Positions 52,323 to 61,976 of a stretch of DNA of 64,000 bases are shown here, in pieces. Both the position numbers and the translations under genes were made by a program. Position 1 is the stretch's first letter. Each line of letters begins with the position of its first letter. This DNA is from Bacteroidota bacterium (GTDB lineage Bacteria > Bacteroidota > Bacteroidia > B-17B0 > Aurantibacillaceae): the NCBI GenBank assembly GCA_013697245.1, contig JACCXH010000057.1, positions 1 to 64,000 of the forward strand. Reading direction: 5' to 3'. Below the pieces are notes generated by a model. The model did no database searches. It was not told where the DNA came from and saw only the letters and a list, made by a program, of their open reading frames with translations.

Positions 52323-53903
52323 TTAATCGACCAAATAAATTTTATCGGCACATCTTTCACCATCCATTGCCGCGCTTACAATACCTCCGGCATAACCGGC
52401 GCCCTCGCCGCAAGGAAAAAGATTTTTTAATTGCGGATGACTTAATAGATCTTTATCACGGGGAATACGAACAGGCGTTGAGGTTCTTGATTCCACGCCA
52501 ACAACAACCGCCTCATTGGTCAAATAGCCTCGCATTTTACCGCCAAATGCCTTTAAACCTTCTTTTAAAGCAGGGCCAATTAATTTTCCTAAAACCTGTT
52601 GCAGTTCCACACTTTTTAAACCGGGCTGGTAACTGCAATCTGGAAGGCCGGCACTAAATTTTCCGTTCACAAAATCCTGTAAACGCTGCGCGGGAGCGGT
52701 TTGTGTTTTACCACCAAAGTTCCAGGCCTTCTTTTCTAATTGTTTTTGAAATTCTAAACCGGCTAAAGGACCAAAATTTTTGTAGGTTTCAAAGTCTGAT
52801 AATTCCAAACCAACTACAATGCCGCTATTGGCATAAGGGTTATTTCGTTTACTTGGGCTCCAGCCATTTGTAACCACTTCTTCTTGTGCAGTAGCGCAGG
52901 GAGCTATGATACCCCCCGGACACATACAGAAAGAATAAACGCCTCGACCTTTAACCTGGTGAACCAAATTGTAACTTGCCGCCGGCAAAAATTCACGTTT
53001 GGTGATAACCTCTTCCAAATTGCCGCAATGGTATTGTATCTTATCAATTAACGGTTGAGGATGTTCCACCCTAATGCCCAAGGCAAAAGGTTTGGCTTCA
53101 ATTAAAATTTGTTTAGAATTTAAAAGTTCGTAAATGTCTCGCGCAGAATGGCCTGTGGCCAATATTAATTTTTTAACGGGAAATTCCTGCTCACCTTTTT
53201 CGTTTAAAACAGTAATTGAACAAATAGTTTCCTTCTCTATTTTAAGATCGGTTAATTTGGAATTAAAATGTATTTCGCCACCAAAATTTAAAATGGTGCC
53301 CCGTATTTGTTCAATAAGTTGTGGTAATTTATTGGTGCCAATATGCGGATGCGCATCTACTAAAATTTCCCTGCTGGCGCCATGCGATACAAATGTTCTT
53401 AAGATCTTATCAATATCACCTCGTTTGCTTGATCTTGTGTAAAGCTTGCCATCACTATAAGTGCCGGCACCACCTTCGCCAAAGCAATAATTGCTTTCGG
53501 GGTTTACGATATGTTCTTTATTAATGGCTGCAAGATCTCTTCTTCTATCTTTTATGTTTTTTCCGCGTTCAAAAATGATGGGTTTAATGCCAAGTTCTAA
53601 ACAACGTAAGGCGGCAAATAAACCAGCGGGGCCACTGCCAATAATGTGGCAGGTTTTTTTGGAAGATGTTACGTCAAGATAACTAAGCTCAATTTTTTCT
53701 TCATTGAATTCCTCATTCACAACGGCTAAAACCGTTAGATTAATTTCAATGCTTCGTGAACGAGCGTCAATACTCCGTTTCAACACTTTTATAAATAATC
53801 CGGATGTGTCTTTAAGCTGAAGTTGTTGTTTTACTTCTTCTTTTAAAAGTTGCTCGTTAACTGCAATTTGCGGACTAACCTTAAGTTGTAATTTTGTTTG
53901 CAT
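52323..53903 (-). CDS. FAD-dependent oxidoreductase, COG2509 type
   Basis: The 526-residue protein, from the Met at 53903 (an ATG at 53930 would add nine residues), has an N-terminal ~85-residue domain (LQLKVSPQIAVNEQLL) and a dinucleotide-binding motif IIGSGPAGLFAALRCLELG. It also shows the strongly conserved NYCFGEGGAGTYSDGKLYTRSS, SGIVVGLEL and a C-terminal FPCGEGAGYAGGIVSAAMDG. This matches the uncharacterised FAD-dependent dehydrogenase family COG2509, whose substrate is not established. The gene follows porT by 38 bp. Confidence 0.88.
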   Translation of the reverse strand: MQTKLQLKVSPQIAVNEQLLKEEVKQQLQLKDTSGLFIKVLKRSIDARSRSIEINLTVLAVVNEEFNEEKIELSYLDVTSSKKTCHIIGSGPAGLFAALRCLELGIKPIIFERGKNIKDRRRDLAAINKEHIVNPESNYCFGEGGAGTYSDGKLYTRSSKRGDIDKILRTFVSHGASREILVDAHPHIGTNKLPQLIEQIRGTILNFGGEIHFNSKLTDLKIEKETICSITVLNEKGEQEFPVKKLILATGHSARDIYELLNSKQILIEAKPFALGIRVEHPQPLIDKIQYHCGNLEEVITKREFLPAASYNLVHQVKGRGVYSFCMCPGGIIAPCATAQEEVVTNGWSPSKRNNPYANSGIVVGLELSDFETYKNFGPLAGLEFQKQLEKKAWNFGGKTQTAPAQRLQDFVNGKFSAGLPDCSYQPGLKSVELQQVLGKLIGPALKEGLKAFGGKMRGYLTNEAVVVGVESRTSTPVRIPRDKDLLSHPQLKNLFPCGEGAGYAGGIVSAAMDGERCADKIYLVD

Positions 53904-53941
53904 AATGAGTGGAAGGATTTTATCCTTCAATTTTTAAATGT

Positions 53942-54700
53942 CTAACCTTCAAATGTGATAGTAAAAACCACCATGCGCGACCGTACTTTGTCTAAACTAT
54001 TTGTAAAAATACTATTCTCGGGCCGCAATAAATTTTTTGTGCCAATTAAAAGTTTTAATTCCAGGCCGAGTTTAAAATACTCCAAATAAAAATCTGTTCC
54101 GGCGCCGGCGCTATAAAAAATATCGTCGCGTTTTAATTTTACATTATCATCTAATTGGTTTGGTCCGCCGCTGGAAACACCAGCGGATTTTTTTCGTGAT
54201 GCAAGGTCTAACGAATAGCCGCCACCGCCAATAACATAAGCACTAAAATTACCTAAACGCTTGGATTGAATTTTTGTTTCTAATGGAAACAACAGAAAAG
54301 CCGACTCTACTAGTTTTTGAAATATTTTTGTACTATCACGTGCCACGTTTGATAAATGATATTCTATTTTCCGCGACGCAAAACTAATACTTGGCGTAAA
54401 ACGAATTCTTACGTATTCGTGCAAACGCGCATCGCAAACAATGCCAATAGCAAAACCGGGTGCGGGTTGCGAGTAAATTGTTTTTATCCTGTAACGAGTA
54501 GAGCCAATAACCGTATCAGGAAATTCTGAATTAGGTTTTGGATTTATTCTAAAATCGGTTGAGTTGCCGGCAATGGTAAAACCAAAATGTAATCTTTGCT
54601 TATAAAACTTGGGCAAATGAACGCCGTAACCATCATTTTCCTGCGAAAAAGAGTTAAAAGAAATAAAAAAAGTAATGATTATGACGATGAGTCTTTTCAA
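53942..54700 (-). CDS. porT: T9SS outer-membrane protein PorT
   Basis: PorT is an outer-membrane barrel required for secretion by the type IX system. The 252-residue protein has a signal peptide (1-20), a start LPKFYKQRLHFGFTIAGNST that matches PorT's KQR-H-G segment, CDARLHEYVRIRFTPS, FPLETKIQSKRLGNFSAYVIGG and TDFYLEYFKLGLELKLLIG, in that order. This agreement in order and spacing is why I name it. Its presence with T9SS-tagged cargo in the same window is coherent. It lies upstream of the COG2509 oxidoreductase. Confidence 0.85.
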   Translation of the reverse strand: MKRLIVIIITFFISFNSFSQENDGYGVHLPKFYKQRLHFGFTIAGNSTDFRINPKPNSEFPDTVIGSTRYRIKTIYSQPAPGFAIGIVCDARLHEYVRIRFTPSISFASRKIEYHLSNVARDSTKIFQKLVESAFLLFPLETKIQSKRLGNFSAYVIGGGGYSLDLASRKKSAGVSSGGPNQLDDNVKLKRDDIFYSAGAGTDFYLEYFKLGLELKLLIGTKNLLRPENSIFTNSLDKVRSRMVVFTITFEG

Positions 54701-54787
54701 AAATATATAACGTTTTTTAAAACATAAAATTGTGTAAAGTTATTGATTTAGTTGGGTTTTATAGCGCTGAAAACGAATAAAAAATCC

Positions 54788-54795
54788 TAAATTTG
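54788..54795 (+). promoter_or_regulatory. Putative -7 element of panD
   Basis: TAAATTTG matches TAnnTTTG and ends 7 bp before the panD ATG, implying a near-leaderless transcript. No suitable -33 TTTG is seen. Confidence 0.35.
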
Positions 54796-54802
54796 ACCCG
54801 TT

Positions 54803-55153
54803 ATGGAAATTCAGGTTATTAAATCCAAATTGCATTGTGTAACTGTTACACAAGCAGAACTGGATTATATTGGCAGCATTACAATTGATGAGGATCTGAT
54901 GGACGCTGCAAATTTTATTGAGAACGAGCAAGTACATGTTCTAAACAAAAACAACGGCGAAAGAATAATTACTTATGTCATAAAAGGCGAACGCGGTAGC
55001 GGTGTAATATGTTTGAATGGCCCTGCGGCATTAAAAGTAAAACTGGGCGATATTGTTATTGTAATATCTTACGCAAACATGGATTTTGAAAAAGCAAAAA
55101 CGTTTCAGCCATGGGTTATTTTCCCCGATACTAAAACCAATAAATTAAAATAA
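54803..55153 (+). CDS. panD: Aspartate 1-decarboxylase
   Basis: PanD makes beta-alanine for pantothenate/CoA. The 116-residue proenzyme keeps E. coli numbering: Lys9 in SKLHCV, and Gly24-Ser25 in YIGSITIDE, the self-cleavage point that generates the pyruvoyl group. [25 protein letters not shown] is the conserved C-terminal core. The flippase-like gene begins 1 bp after its stop. Confidence 0.95.
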   Translation: MEIQVIKSKLHCVTVTQAELDYIGSITIDEDLMDAANFIENEQVHVLNKNNGERIITYVIKGERGSGVICLNGPAALKVKLGDIVIVISYANMDFEKAKTFQPWVIFPDTKTNKLK

Positions 55154-55154
55154 G

Positions 55155-56192
55155 GTGGCCACAAAAAAAAGCGCTAAATCCATAATACAATTTATTGTTT
55201 TACTTGGTATAGGTGTTTTGTTTATATGGTTATCTGTAAGGCAAATTACGCCAGAGCAGAGAAGTGAAATTTTTGATGCATTCCGTCAAGCCGATTATTT
55301 TTGGGTTGTTATTTCCTTGGTAATATCGCTACTTAGCCATTTTTTACGCGCCTACCGTTGGAATTACTTATTAAAACCAACAGGTCACAGGGTAAACTTA
55401 CTAAATGCAAATTGTTATGTTTTAATTGGCTATTTGACCAATTATGGTATTCCTCGCATGGGCGAGATCTCGCGCTGTACGGTAGCTGCAAAATATGATG
55501 ATGTACCCTTTGAAGTAGCGTTTGGAACGGTAATAACTGAAAGGATAATTGATTTTATTTTATTTTTATTAATATTTGCTTTTACATTTTTTGTTCAGTT
55601 TACTGAATTAGCCGGCCTGGCAAATGAATATATTTTTGATCCGGCATTGCACTGGTTAAATGGAATTATGCAAAGCCCTACAAAAATAATTATACTCTCT
55701 GCGATTGTAGGAGTATTGTTGCTTGCTTTTTTTCTTCTCAGAAAAAAATTCTCTTCACTTTTAAAAGGCAAACTTGGCGGCATTATAAAAGGCATGGGAC
55801 AAGGACTGGGCTCTATTGCAAAAATGGATAAACCATTTCAATTTATTGCATTAAGCCTTTTGATCTGGGCTTGTTATTTTTATTCGTTGTATGTATGTTT
55901 CTTTGCTTTAAAGGGCACTTCGCATTTAGGGCAATCAGAATGCCTTACCTTGTTATTATTTGGCACCTTTGGGGTGATCTTTGCACCAGGTGGGCTGGGA
56001 GCCTATCCAGCCATTGTGGGAGGCATTTTGGTTGCTACCTATCATGTGGATATTGTGTCTTCGTTTGCATTGCCGTGGCTTTTATGGACCAGCCAATTTA
56101 TTTTGATCTTATTTTTTGGATTAATAAGCTTCGCGGTTTTACCACTTTATAACAAAAATAAAAATGTCGTTTCACCAACAGCTGAAAAGTAA
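55155..56192 (+). CDS. YbhN/UPF0104-like flippase-domain membrane protein
   Basis: The 345-residue inner-membrane protein starts with GTG at 55155, immediately after panD. About eight hydrophobic segments are visible (from IIQFIVLLGIGVLFIWL to FILILFFGLISFAVLPL). The motif LSHFLRAYRWNYLL and GYLTNYGIPRMGEISRC are typical of the lysylphosphatidylglycerol-synthetase transmembrane/UPF0104 family, called flippase-like. The substrate is unknown. Its end overlaps the start of rfaE2 by 29 bp. Confidence 0.87.
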   Translation: MATKKSAKSIIQFIVLLGIGVLFIWLSVRQITPEQRSEIFDAFRQADYFWVVISLVISLLSHFLRAYRWNYLLKPTGHRVNLLNANCYVLIGYLTNYGIPRMGEISRCTVAAKYDDVPFEVAFGTVITERIIDFILFLLIFAFTFFVQFTELAGLANEYIFDPALHWLNGIMQSPTKIIILSAIVGVLLLAFFLLRKKFSSLLKGKLGGIIKGMGQGLGSIAKMDKPFQFIALSLLIWACYFYSLYVCFFALKGTSHLGQSECLTLLLFGTFGVIFAPGGLGAYPAIVGGILVATYHVDIVSSFALPWLLWTSQFILILFFGLISFAVLPLYNKNKNVVSPTAEK

Positions 56193-56655
56193 AATAGTAA
56201 CAAAAGAAACTGCTTTACAAACAATTGACCTGTTGAAGAAAGCAGGTAAAAAAATTGTTTTTACAAATGGTTGTTTTGATATACTGCACCCGGGACATGT
56301 TGATTATTTAAGCCAGGCGCGCGACCTCGGCGATGTTTTAGTTTTAGGATTAAATACCGATAATTCTGTAAAGCGCCTGAACAAAGCACCAAACAGACCG
56401 ATTAACAAAGAACAAGAACGGGCAATGGTGTTGGCAGCAATAGGATGCGTTGATTTTATTGTTGTATTCGATGAAGAAACCCCTTATGAACTAATAAAAA
56501 TTTTGCAACCAGATATTTTAGTTAAGGGAGATGATTGGCCAGTTGAAAAAATTGTTGGTTATGATATTGTAACCGCTAATGGTGGCAAAGTAATGACCAT
56601 TCCCTTTTTGGAAGGTTTTTCTACAACCAATCTTATTAAACGGATCGTTTCCTAA
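56164..56655 (+). CDS. rfaE2: D-glycero-beta-D-manno-heptose 1-phosphate adenylyltransferase
   Basis: The 163-residue cytidylyltransferase-like protein has FTNGCFDILHPGHVDYL (33-49, with HPGH at 42-45) and PNRPINKEQERAMVLAA, and ends with IPFLEGFSTTNLIKRI. It adenylates heptose-1-phosphate in ADP-heptose synthesis for lipopolysaccharide. Only the C-terminal HldE domain is present; the kinase domain (HldE1) is elsewhere. The start overlaps the flippase-like gene, consistent with an operon panD-flippase-rfaE2 for envelope and cofactor needs. Confidence 0.92.
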   Translation: MSFHQQLKSKIVTKETALQTIDLLKKAGKKIVFTNGCFDILHPGHVDYLSQARDLGDVLVLGLNTDNSVKRLNKAPNRPINKEQERAMVLAAIGCVDFIVVFDEETPYELIKILQPDILVKGDDWPVEKIVGYDIVTANGGKVMTIPFLEGFSTTNLIKRIVS

Positions 56656-56666
56656 CGATAAGGATT

Positions 56667-56833
56667 AATATGTCGTCCCTACAGGACTTTAATCCCTCCT
56701 TGTCTTTTTTTTCTATGATATTCTTTTCCCATGGGACAAACAAAATGTTATATAAAATAAAAAGTCCCATTAGGGACTTGATATTATAGAGCAATCATAA
56801 CCAGACTTCATAGTCCCGTAGGGACGAAATATT
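56667..56833. repeat. GTCCCTA-type inverted-repeat element
   Basis: The left arm AATATGTCGTCCCTACAGGA (to 56688) and right arm AGTCCCGTAGGGACGAAATA (56812-56833) are imperfect inverted copies. Inside, AAGTCCCATTAGGGACTT (56762-56779) is a third, self-complementary copy. It fills almost the whole spacer between convergent rfaE2 and the unknown gene. Confidence 0.7.
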
Positions 56834-56842
56834 GATTTGGGT

Positions 56843-57415
56843 TTAATTCTGCTTAAGCGGAATATATGTTTTCCCATTCTCAATAACAATGTGATTAGAG
56901 TTAGAGAGAACATCGATAGCATCTAAAAACAATTTCTTAAGCAACTGTCGGTCTTGTTCCCAAAAATGATCCATTACAGCTTTTAGTGAATCTTCAATCT
57001 TTTCTATTTTGCAAGAAGCAATTCTACCTAAATAAAAAATAACGATTTCTGATTTTAATTTTAATTGCCCATCATCTGTATGAAGTTCTTCTTCAGCTAT
57101 TTTTGTTTTAAGCAGAACTTCTTTGTGCGGCTTTAATGTTTCAACAATTTTATGATTGGCTTGAACGCTAGATTCTATACGCTTTACAGCCCATCCTTGT
57201 CCATTCAGTAATTCGCCGCAAGTAAATTTTAATTGATGCGTTCTTTCAATGTATTTTACTAACGTGCTCGGGCTTGCCTTACGATTCCAGTCTTTTTTCT
57301 CAATTAAAACGGCTTCGCCTACGTTAAGGTTAACAATTGAATTAAAAATGGGCGAGCTTCTCCCTTTCCCTTTTAGTGCAAGGCGGTTAAACTCTTCTTC
57401 TTTAAGAATTCTCAT
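56843..57415 (-). CDS. Protein of unknown function
   Basis: The 190-residue cytoplasmic protein has no signal. It shows an N-terminal basic segment (LALKGKGRSSPIF), then VNLNVGEAVLIEKKDWNRKASPSTLVKYIE, which could be a small nucleic-acid-binding or winged fold, and a helical C-terminal half with Lys/Glu-rich stretches. I cannot name a family. It is isolated, flanked by the GTCCCTA element on one side and a 405-bp gene-free stretch on the other, so it may be an accessory gene. Confidence 0.72.
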   Translation of the reverse strand: MRILKEEEFNRLALKGKGRSSPIFNSIVNLNVGEAVLIEKKDWNRKASPSTLVKYIERTHQLKFTCGELLNGQGWAVKRIESSVQANHKIVETLKPHKEVLLKTKIAEEELHTDDGQLKLKSEIVIFYLGRIASCKIEKIEDSLKAVMDHFWEQDRQLLKKLFLDAIDVLSNSNHIVIENGKTYIPLKQN

Positions 57416-57821
57416 AATTTAAGTACAAAAATGTTGTATATAATGGTCTTAAACGCTGTTTCAATGAAAAAGGTTACAAAAAGCACCTGTTTATGAAGCT
57501 AATGAATGTTGTATAAATGTTGTTTAAAAGAGATATAAATAATGCATAAAGTAAAAAACTGACACTGTAATCAACTATAAATCAATAAATTAACAATTTT
57601 AGAGTAATGTTTATAAACTCATTTTAACTTCTTAATTTATTAACAAAAAACACGGTTATAAACAATTTTCAGCTGTTTTGAGGCTGTTTTAAAATGGAAA
57701 CCGGCGTTGTTAGAGCAAAAAAAGATAAGGCTTTAAAAGGCATTTAATTAAGCCGAAAACTCCTGAAAAATAAAAAAGTCCTCTGTTTAGGAGGACTTTT
57801 ACGTATAAAAATTAATAAATT
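57416..57821. other. Gene-free spacer before infB terminator
   Basis: This 406-bp AT-rich stretch has no open frame of interest on either strand. It contains the infB terminator at 57774-57800. No perfect TAnnTTTG promoter for the gene at 57415 was found by eye. Confidence 0.6.
57774..57800 (-). terminator. Terminator of the rimP-nusA-infB operon
   Basis: AAAAGTCCTC (57774-57783) and GAGGACTTTT (57791-57800) form a perfect hairpin 21 bp after the infB stop on the minus strand, ending in a T-run. Confidence 0.9.
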
Positions 57822-60605
57822 TTAAAGTTTTGCTTTTATTTCGATCATATCGTAGCCTTCAATAATGTCGCCCACTTTAATATCATCAAAACCATCAATG
57901 TTCAAACCACATTCATAGCCTGTTGTAACTTCTTTCACATCATCTTTAAAGCGTTTTAAAGAACCAAGCGAACCTGTGTGAACAACAATGCCATCACGGA
58001 TCACACGTACTTTTGTATGACGGGTAACTTTTCCATCCAACACATAACAACCTGCAATTGTACCAACACGTGTAATATTAAACACATCGCGTATCTCAAT
58101 ATTACAAACGATCTTCTCTTCAAACTCAGGCGCTAACATACCTTCCATTGCTGCCTTGATCTCGTTGATTGCATCGTAAATAATAGAATATAAACGAATG
58201 TCAATTTCTTCAACCTCGGCTAATTTTCTGGCACTTGTGCTTGGCCTTACCTGGAAACCAATGATGATGGCATTAGAAGCAGATGCTAATAACACATCGC
58301 TCTCACTAATAGCACCAACTGATTTATGAATGATATTTACGGCTACTTTTTCGGTAGATAATTTTAATAGTGAATCGGATAAAGCTTCAATAGAACCATC
58401 CACATCACCTTTAACGATCACATTTAATTCTTTAAAATCACCAATTGCCAAACGACGACCGATCTCATCTAATGTAATATGTTTGTGAGTACGAATTCCC
58501 TGCTCACGCTGTAACTGCAAACGTTTGTTGGCGATCTCACGCGCTTCGCGTTCATCGCTCATGACGTTGAATTTATCACCTGCTGTTGGCGCACCACTTA
58601 AACCTAGTACTTTAACAGGATGTGATGGGCCCGCATGATCCACTTTTTGCCCGCGCTCATTGAACATGGCACGCACACGTCCGCTATAGGAACCAGCTAA
58701 CATTACATCGCCCACTTTTAAGGTTCCGTTCTGCACTAAAATTGTTGCAACATAACCACGGCCTTCTTCCATACTGGCTTCAATAACACTACCTGCAGCA
58801 TTTTTATTTGGATTTGCTTTCAGATCCATCATATCTGCTTCAAGAATTACTTTTTCCAGAAGGAGATCAATGTTTTTTCCCATTTTAGCAGATACTTCCT
58901 GGCACTGGTATTTACCACCCCATTCTTCTACTAAAATATTCATTACCGATAAAGCTTCGCGTATTTTATCCGGATTTGCACCCGGCTTATCAATTTTATT
59001 TATGGCAAAAATCATTGACACACCCGCAGCTTGCGCATGGTTAATGGCTTCTTTTGTTTGAGGCATGATACTATCATCGGCCGCAATTACAATAATGGCA
59101 ATATCGGTTAATTTAGCTCCACGTGCACGCATAGCGGTAAAGGCTTCGTGACCGGGAGTATCTAAGAACGTCATGCTTTTACCATTTGCCATTTTCACAT
59201 TATAGGCACCAATATGTTGCGTAATTCCACCGGCTTCGCCTGCAACAACATTGGCTTTACGAATAAAGTCAAGTAAAGATGTTTTACCATGATCTACGTG
59301 CCCCATTACAGTAACAACCGGAGCGCGGGGAATAAGGTCTTCCGGAGCATCTTTTTCGTCCTCTTTAATAGTTTCAATATCTTCGGCACTGGCAAATTCT
59401 ATTTTATAACCAAATTCTTCAGCAACGATCGAAATTGTTTCTGCATCCAAACGTTGGTTAATAGAAACAAATAAACCAAGAGACATACATGTAGAAATAA
59501 TTTTTGTTACCTGCACATCCATCATTTGCGCCAATTGATTAGCACTTACGAACTCGGCAACCTTTAAAATCTTTCTGTCTGCTTCATCAATAACCGCTTT
59601 TTCGGCCATTTTTTCACGCACATCATCACGTTTCTCACGACGGTATTTTGATGTTTTTGATTTTGTTCCTTTTGCACTTAAGCGTGCTAATGTTTCTTTA
59701 ATTTGTGCCTGAATCTCCTCTTCAGTAAGTTCATGACGAGGCTTACCGGGGGTATTTACAGGTTTTTTTGCGCGCGGATCGCCATATTTTTCTTTGGCTT
59801 TTTCGCGAGCAATAGCAGATTGCTCTTTACCAACCTTTTTAATTTCCTCTTGCGAAAGACCGCCTTTACGAATACGTTTACGCTTTTTCTTATCAGCGTT
59901 AGGGTCGTTAATTTGTTTTTTTGGTGTTTCTTTTATAACCGGTAACTCAATGCTTCTTAATATTTTTGGCCCTTCAAGTTTTTCATATTTTGTTTCTAAG
60001 AACTCTTCCTTTTGTTCTTCTTTAATAGCCGGTTCTGCATTGGGCACTTGCACACTTTCGGCAACAACAAGTTCTTCTTTTGGGTCTTTTTTGTCTTTTA
60101 CCTCTTTTTTATCGCCTTCTTTTTTTGTTTTCTTTTCAGGCTTGGTCTTAAGGTTCATTGAGTCAAGATCGAGCTTGCCTAAAACTTTGGGGCCATCTGT
60201 TACTTCTTTTTTTACAACTTCAACATCTTTTTCTTTTGGAATTTCTTTTGCAGTTTCAGTTTTTTCGGATAAAACTGTTTTTGACTTGGGAGTAAGATCC
60301 TTTATCATGAATTCGTCCGCCTCTTCTTCTTCTTTTTGACGCTTTCCTTTAATATCAGATAATATGATGGTTTCACGCTTAACCTTTGTAATGTTTTGCG
60401 CAACGTTCTCCGCCTCTTCTCTGGCTGACTTATCGCTTGAAAATTCTTTAAGTAACAGTGTGTATTCCCCATCGCCAATTTTAGCGTTAGGATTACTATC
60501 TACTTTGTGGCCCTTAGAGGCAAGAAACTCTACTATCTTTCCTAAAGACAGATTAAATTCTTTGGCCACTTTACTTAATCGAAGTGTTTTAGCTCCTTCT
60601 GACAT
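57822..60605 (-). CDS. infB: Translation initiation factor IF-2
   Basis: This 927-residue GTPase places initiator tRNA on the 30S subunit. The N-terminal ~420 residues are a long charged region of Lys/Glu/Asp repeats (IF2_N segment at the start, LRLSKVAKEFNLSLGKIVEFL). The G domain starts near 430: GHVDHGKTSLLD, DTPGHEAFT, NKIDKPG, with domains II-IV and the C-terminal initiator-tRNA-binding domain intact, ending GDIIEGYDMIEIKAKL. It lies 99 bp after nusA. Confidence 0.97.
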   Translation of the reverse strand: MSEGAKTLRLSKVAKEFNLSLGKIVEFLASKGHKVDSNPNAKIGDGEYTLLLKEFSSDKSAREEAENVAQNITKVKRETIILSDIKGKRQKEEEEADEFMIKDLTPKSKTVLSEKTETAKEIPKEKDVEVVKKEVTDGPKVLGKLDLDSMNLKTKPEKKTKKEGDKKEVKDKKDPKEELVVAESVQVPNAEPAIKEEQKEEFLETKYEKLEGPKILRSIELPVIKETPKKQINDPNADKKKRKRIRKGGLSQEEIKKVGKEQSAIAREKAKEKYGDPRAKKPVNTPGKPRHELTEEEIQAQIKETLARLSAKGTKSKTSKYRREKRDDVREKMAEKAVIDEADRKILKVAEFVSANQLAQMMDVQVTKIISTCMSLGLFVSINQRLDAETISIVAEEFGYKIEFASAEDIETIKEDEKDAPEDLIPRAPVVTVMGHVDHGKTSLLDFIRKANVVAGEAGGITQHIGAYNVKMANGKSMTFLDTPGHEAFTAMRARGAKLTDIAIIVIAADDSIMPQTKEAINHAQAAGVSMIFAINKIDKPGANPDKIREALSVMNILVEEWGGKYQCQEVSAKMGKNIDLLLEKVILEADMMDLKANPNKNAAGSVIEASMEEGRGYVATILVQNGTLKVGDVMLAGSYSGRVRAMFNERGQKVDHAGPSHPVKVLGLSGAPTAGDKFNVMSDEREAREIANKRLQLQREQGIRTHKHITLDEIGRRLAIGDFKELNVIVKGDVDGSIEALSDSLLKLSTEKVAVNIIHKSVGAISESDVLLASASNAIIIGFQVRPSTSARKLAEVEEIDIRLYSIIYDAINEIKAAMEGMLAPEFEEKIVCNIEIRDVFNITRVGTIAGCYVLDGKVTRHTKVRVIRDGIVVHTGSLGSLKRFKDDVKEVTTGYECGLNIDGFDDIKVGDIIEGYDMIEIKAKL

Positions 60606-60704
60606 ATTTTATTTTATTCTTTTTTAATCATGAAGCGAAAGTTTTTCTTTCTGTTTCATCGTTATTTATTTTTCTTTCTGCGATAACCTAAGTACACGCA
60701 GGTA

Positions 60705-61964
60705 TTAATCTTCAAACTCAGAAGCCAATACATCGCGCAAGCTTTGAATTTTTTCTTCTGCAATTCCGGTACGACGTACTAACTCTTCTGTACTTAATTC
60801 TAAAACAGCTTTAGCGGTATCGCAACCAATAGTTTTTAATTGCTCAATAATATCTGCTTCAATTTCATCTGAGAATTCTTCTAAGTCAACGTCTTCTGTT
60901 TCAACATCAATATCAGTATCACGGAAAACATCAATTTCGTAACCAGTTAATTTACCTGCAAGCTTAATATTAAAACCACCTTTACCAATAGCTAAGCTAA
61001 TTTGATCGGGCTTTAAGAATACCTCGGCACGTTTTGTTTCTTCATCAATTTTAATAGAAGTAATTTTTGCAGGACTTAATGTACGTTGAATTAATAATTG
61101 AGCATTGTTTGTAAAATTGATCACGTCAATATTCTCATTTTTTAATTCGCGAACAATACCGTGGATACGAGAACCTTTCATACCAACGCAGGCACCAACA
61201 GGGTCGATCCTGTCGTCATAAGATTCTACAGCAACTTTAGCACGCTCACCCGGCTCGCGCACAATTTTTTTAATCGTAATTAAACCGTCAAAGATCTCAG
61301 GCACTTCGTTCTCAAATAAACGCTCTAAAAACACAGGCGATGTTCTTGAAACAACAATAGAAGGCGTTCCGTTCTTAAGATCAACCCTAGAAACCACCGC
61401 TTTAACGGTATCTCCTTTTTTGAAGAAATCAGAAGGGATTTGCTCTGTTTTTGGCAATAAAAGTTCGTTACCTTCATCATCCATTAACATAATTTCTTTT
61501 TTCCAAACCTGATAAACTTCGGCAGTAATAATATCGCCAACTTTTTCTTTGTATTTATTATAGATCTCGCTTTTTTCTAATTCAAGAATTTTTTGAACCA
61601 GGTTTTGACGTACTGATAACACAGCACGACGACCAAAGTCTTCTAATTTTACTTTTTCTGAAAGGTCTTCGCCAATTTCAAAATCGGGTTCAATTTTTTG
61701 AGCAGCAGAAAAACTGATGTGTTTATTTTCGTCGTAATCAAAAGAATCTTCAGCAAATTCATCATCAACGATCTTACGGTTCTTATATATCTCTACGTCG
61801 CCTTTATCAGGGTTAACGATGATGTCAAAATTTTTATCGCTTCCGTATTTCTTAATTAACATACTTCTAAAAACATCTTCAATAATGCTCATTAATGTAG
61901 CGCGATCGATGTTCTTATTATCTTTAAATTCTGAAAACGATTCAATTAGGTTAACGGCTTCCAT
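60705..61964 (-). CDS. nusA: Transcription termination/antitermination factor NusA
   Basis: The 419-residue protein modulates RNA polymerase pausing, termination and antitermination. It has the N-terminal polymerase-binding domain (~1-130), S1 domain (~135-205, GDIITAEVYQVWKKEIMLMDDEG), two KH domains (~235-350; DPVGACVGMKGSRIHGIVREL, PDQISLAIGKGGFNIKLAGKLTG), and one acidic C-terminal helix-hairpin repeat ending LASEFED. It lacks the second E. coli-type acidic repeat, as expected outside Gammaproteobacteria. It sits 12 bp after rimP. Confidence 0.96.
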   Translation of the reverse strand: MEAVNLIESFSEFKDNKNIDRATLMSIIEDVFRSMLIKKYGSDKNFDIIVNPDKGDVEIYKNRKIVDDEFAEDSFDYDENKHISFSAAQKIEPDFEIGEDLSEKVKLEDFGRRAVLSVRQNLVQKILELEKSEIYNKYKEKVGDIITAEVYQVWKKEIMLMDDEGNELLLPKTEQIPSDFFKKGDTVKAVVSRVDLKNGTPSIVVSRTSPVFLERLFENEVPEIFDGLITIKKIVREPGERAKVAVESYDDRIDPVGACVGMKGSRIHGIVRELKNENIDVINFTNNAQLLIQRTLSPAKITSIKIDEETKRAEVFLKPDQISLAIGKGGFNIKLAGKLTGYEIDVFRDTDIDVETEDVDLEEFSDEIEADIIEQLKTIGCDTAKAVLELSTEELVRRTGIAEEKIQSLRDVLASEFED

Positions 61965-61976
61965 GGCTTTTCTTTT

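Noticed and set aside
59794-60339. 181-codon plus-strand Ser/Phe-rich frame
   Set aside because: It is the antisense of the Lys/Glu-rich N-terminal region of infB, which explains the composition.
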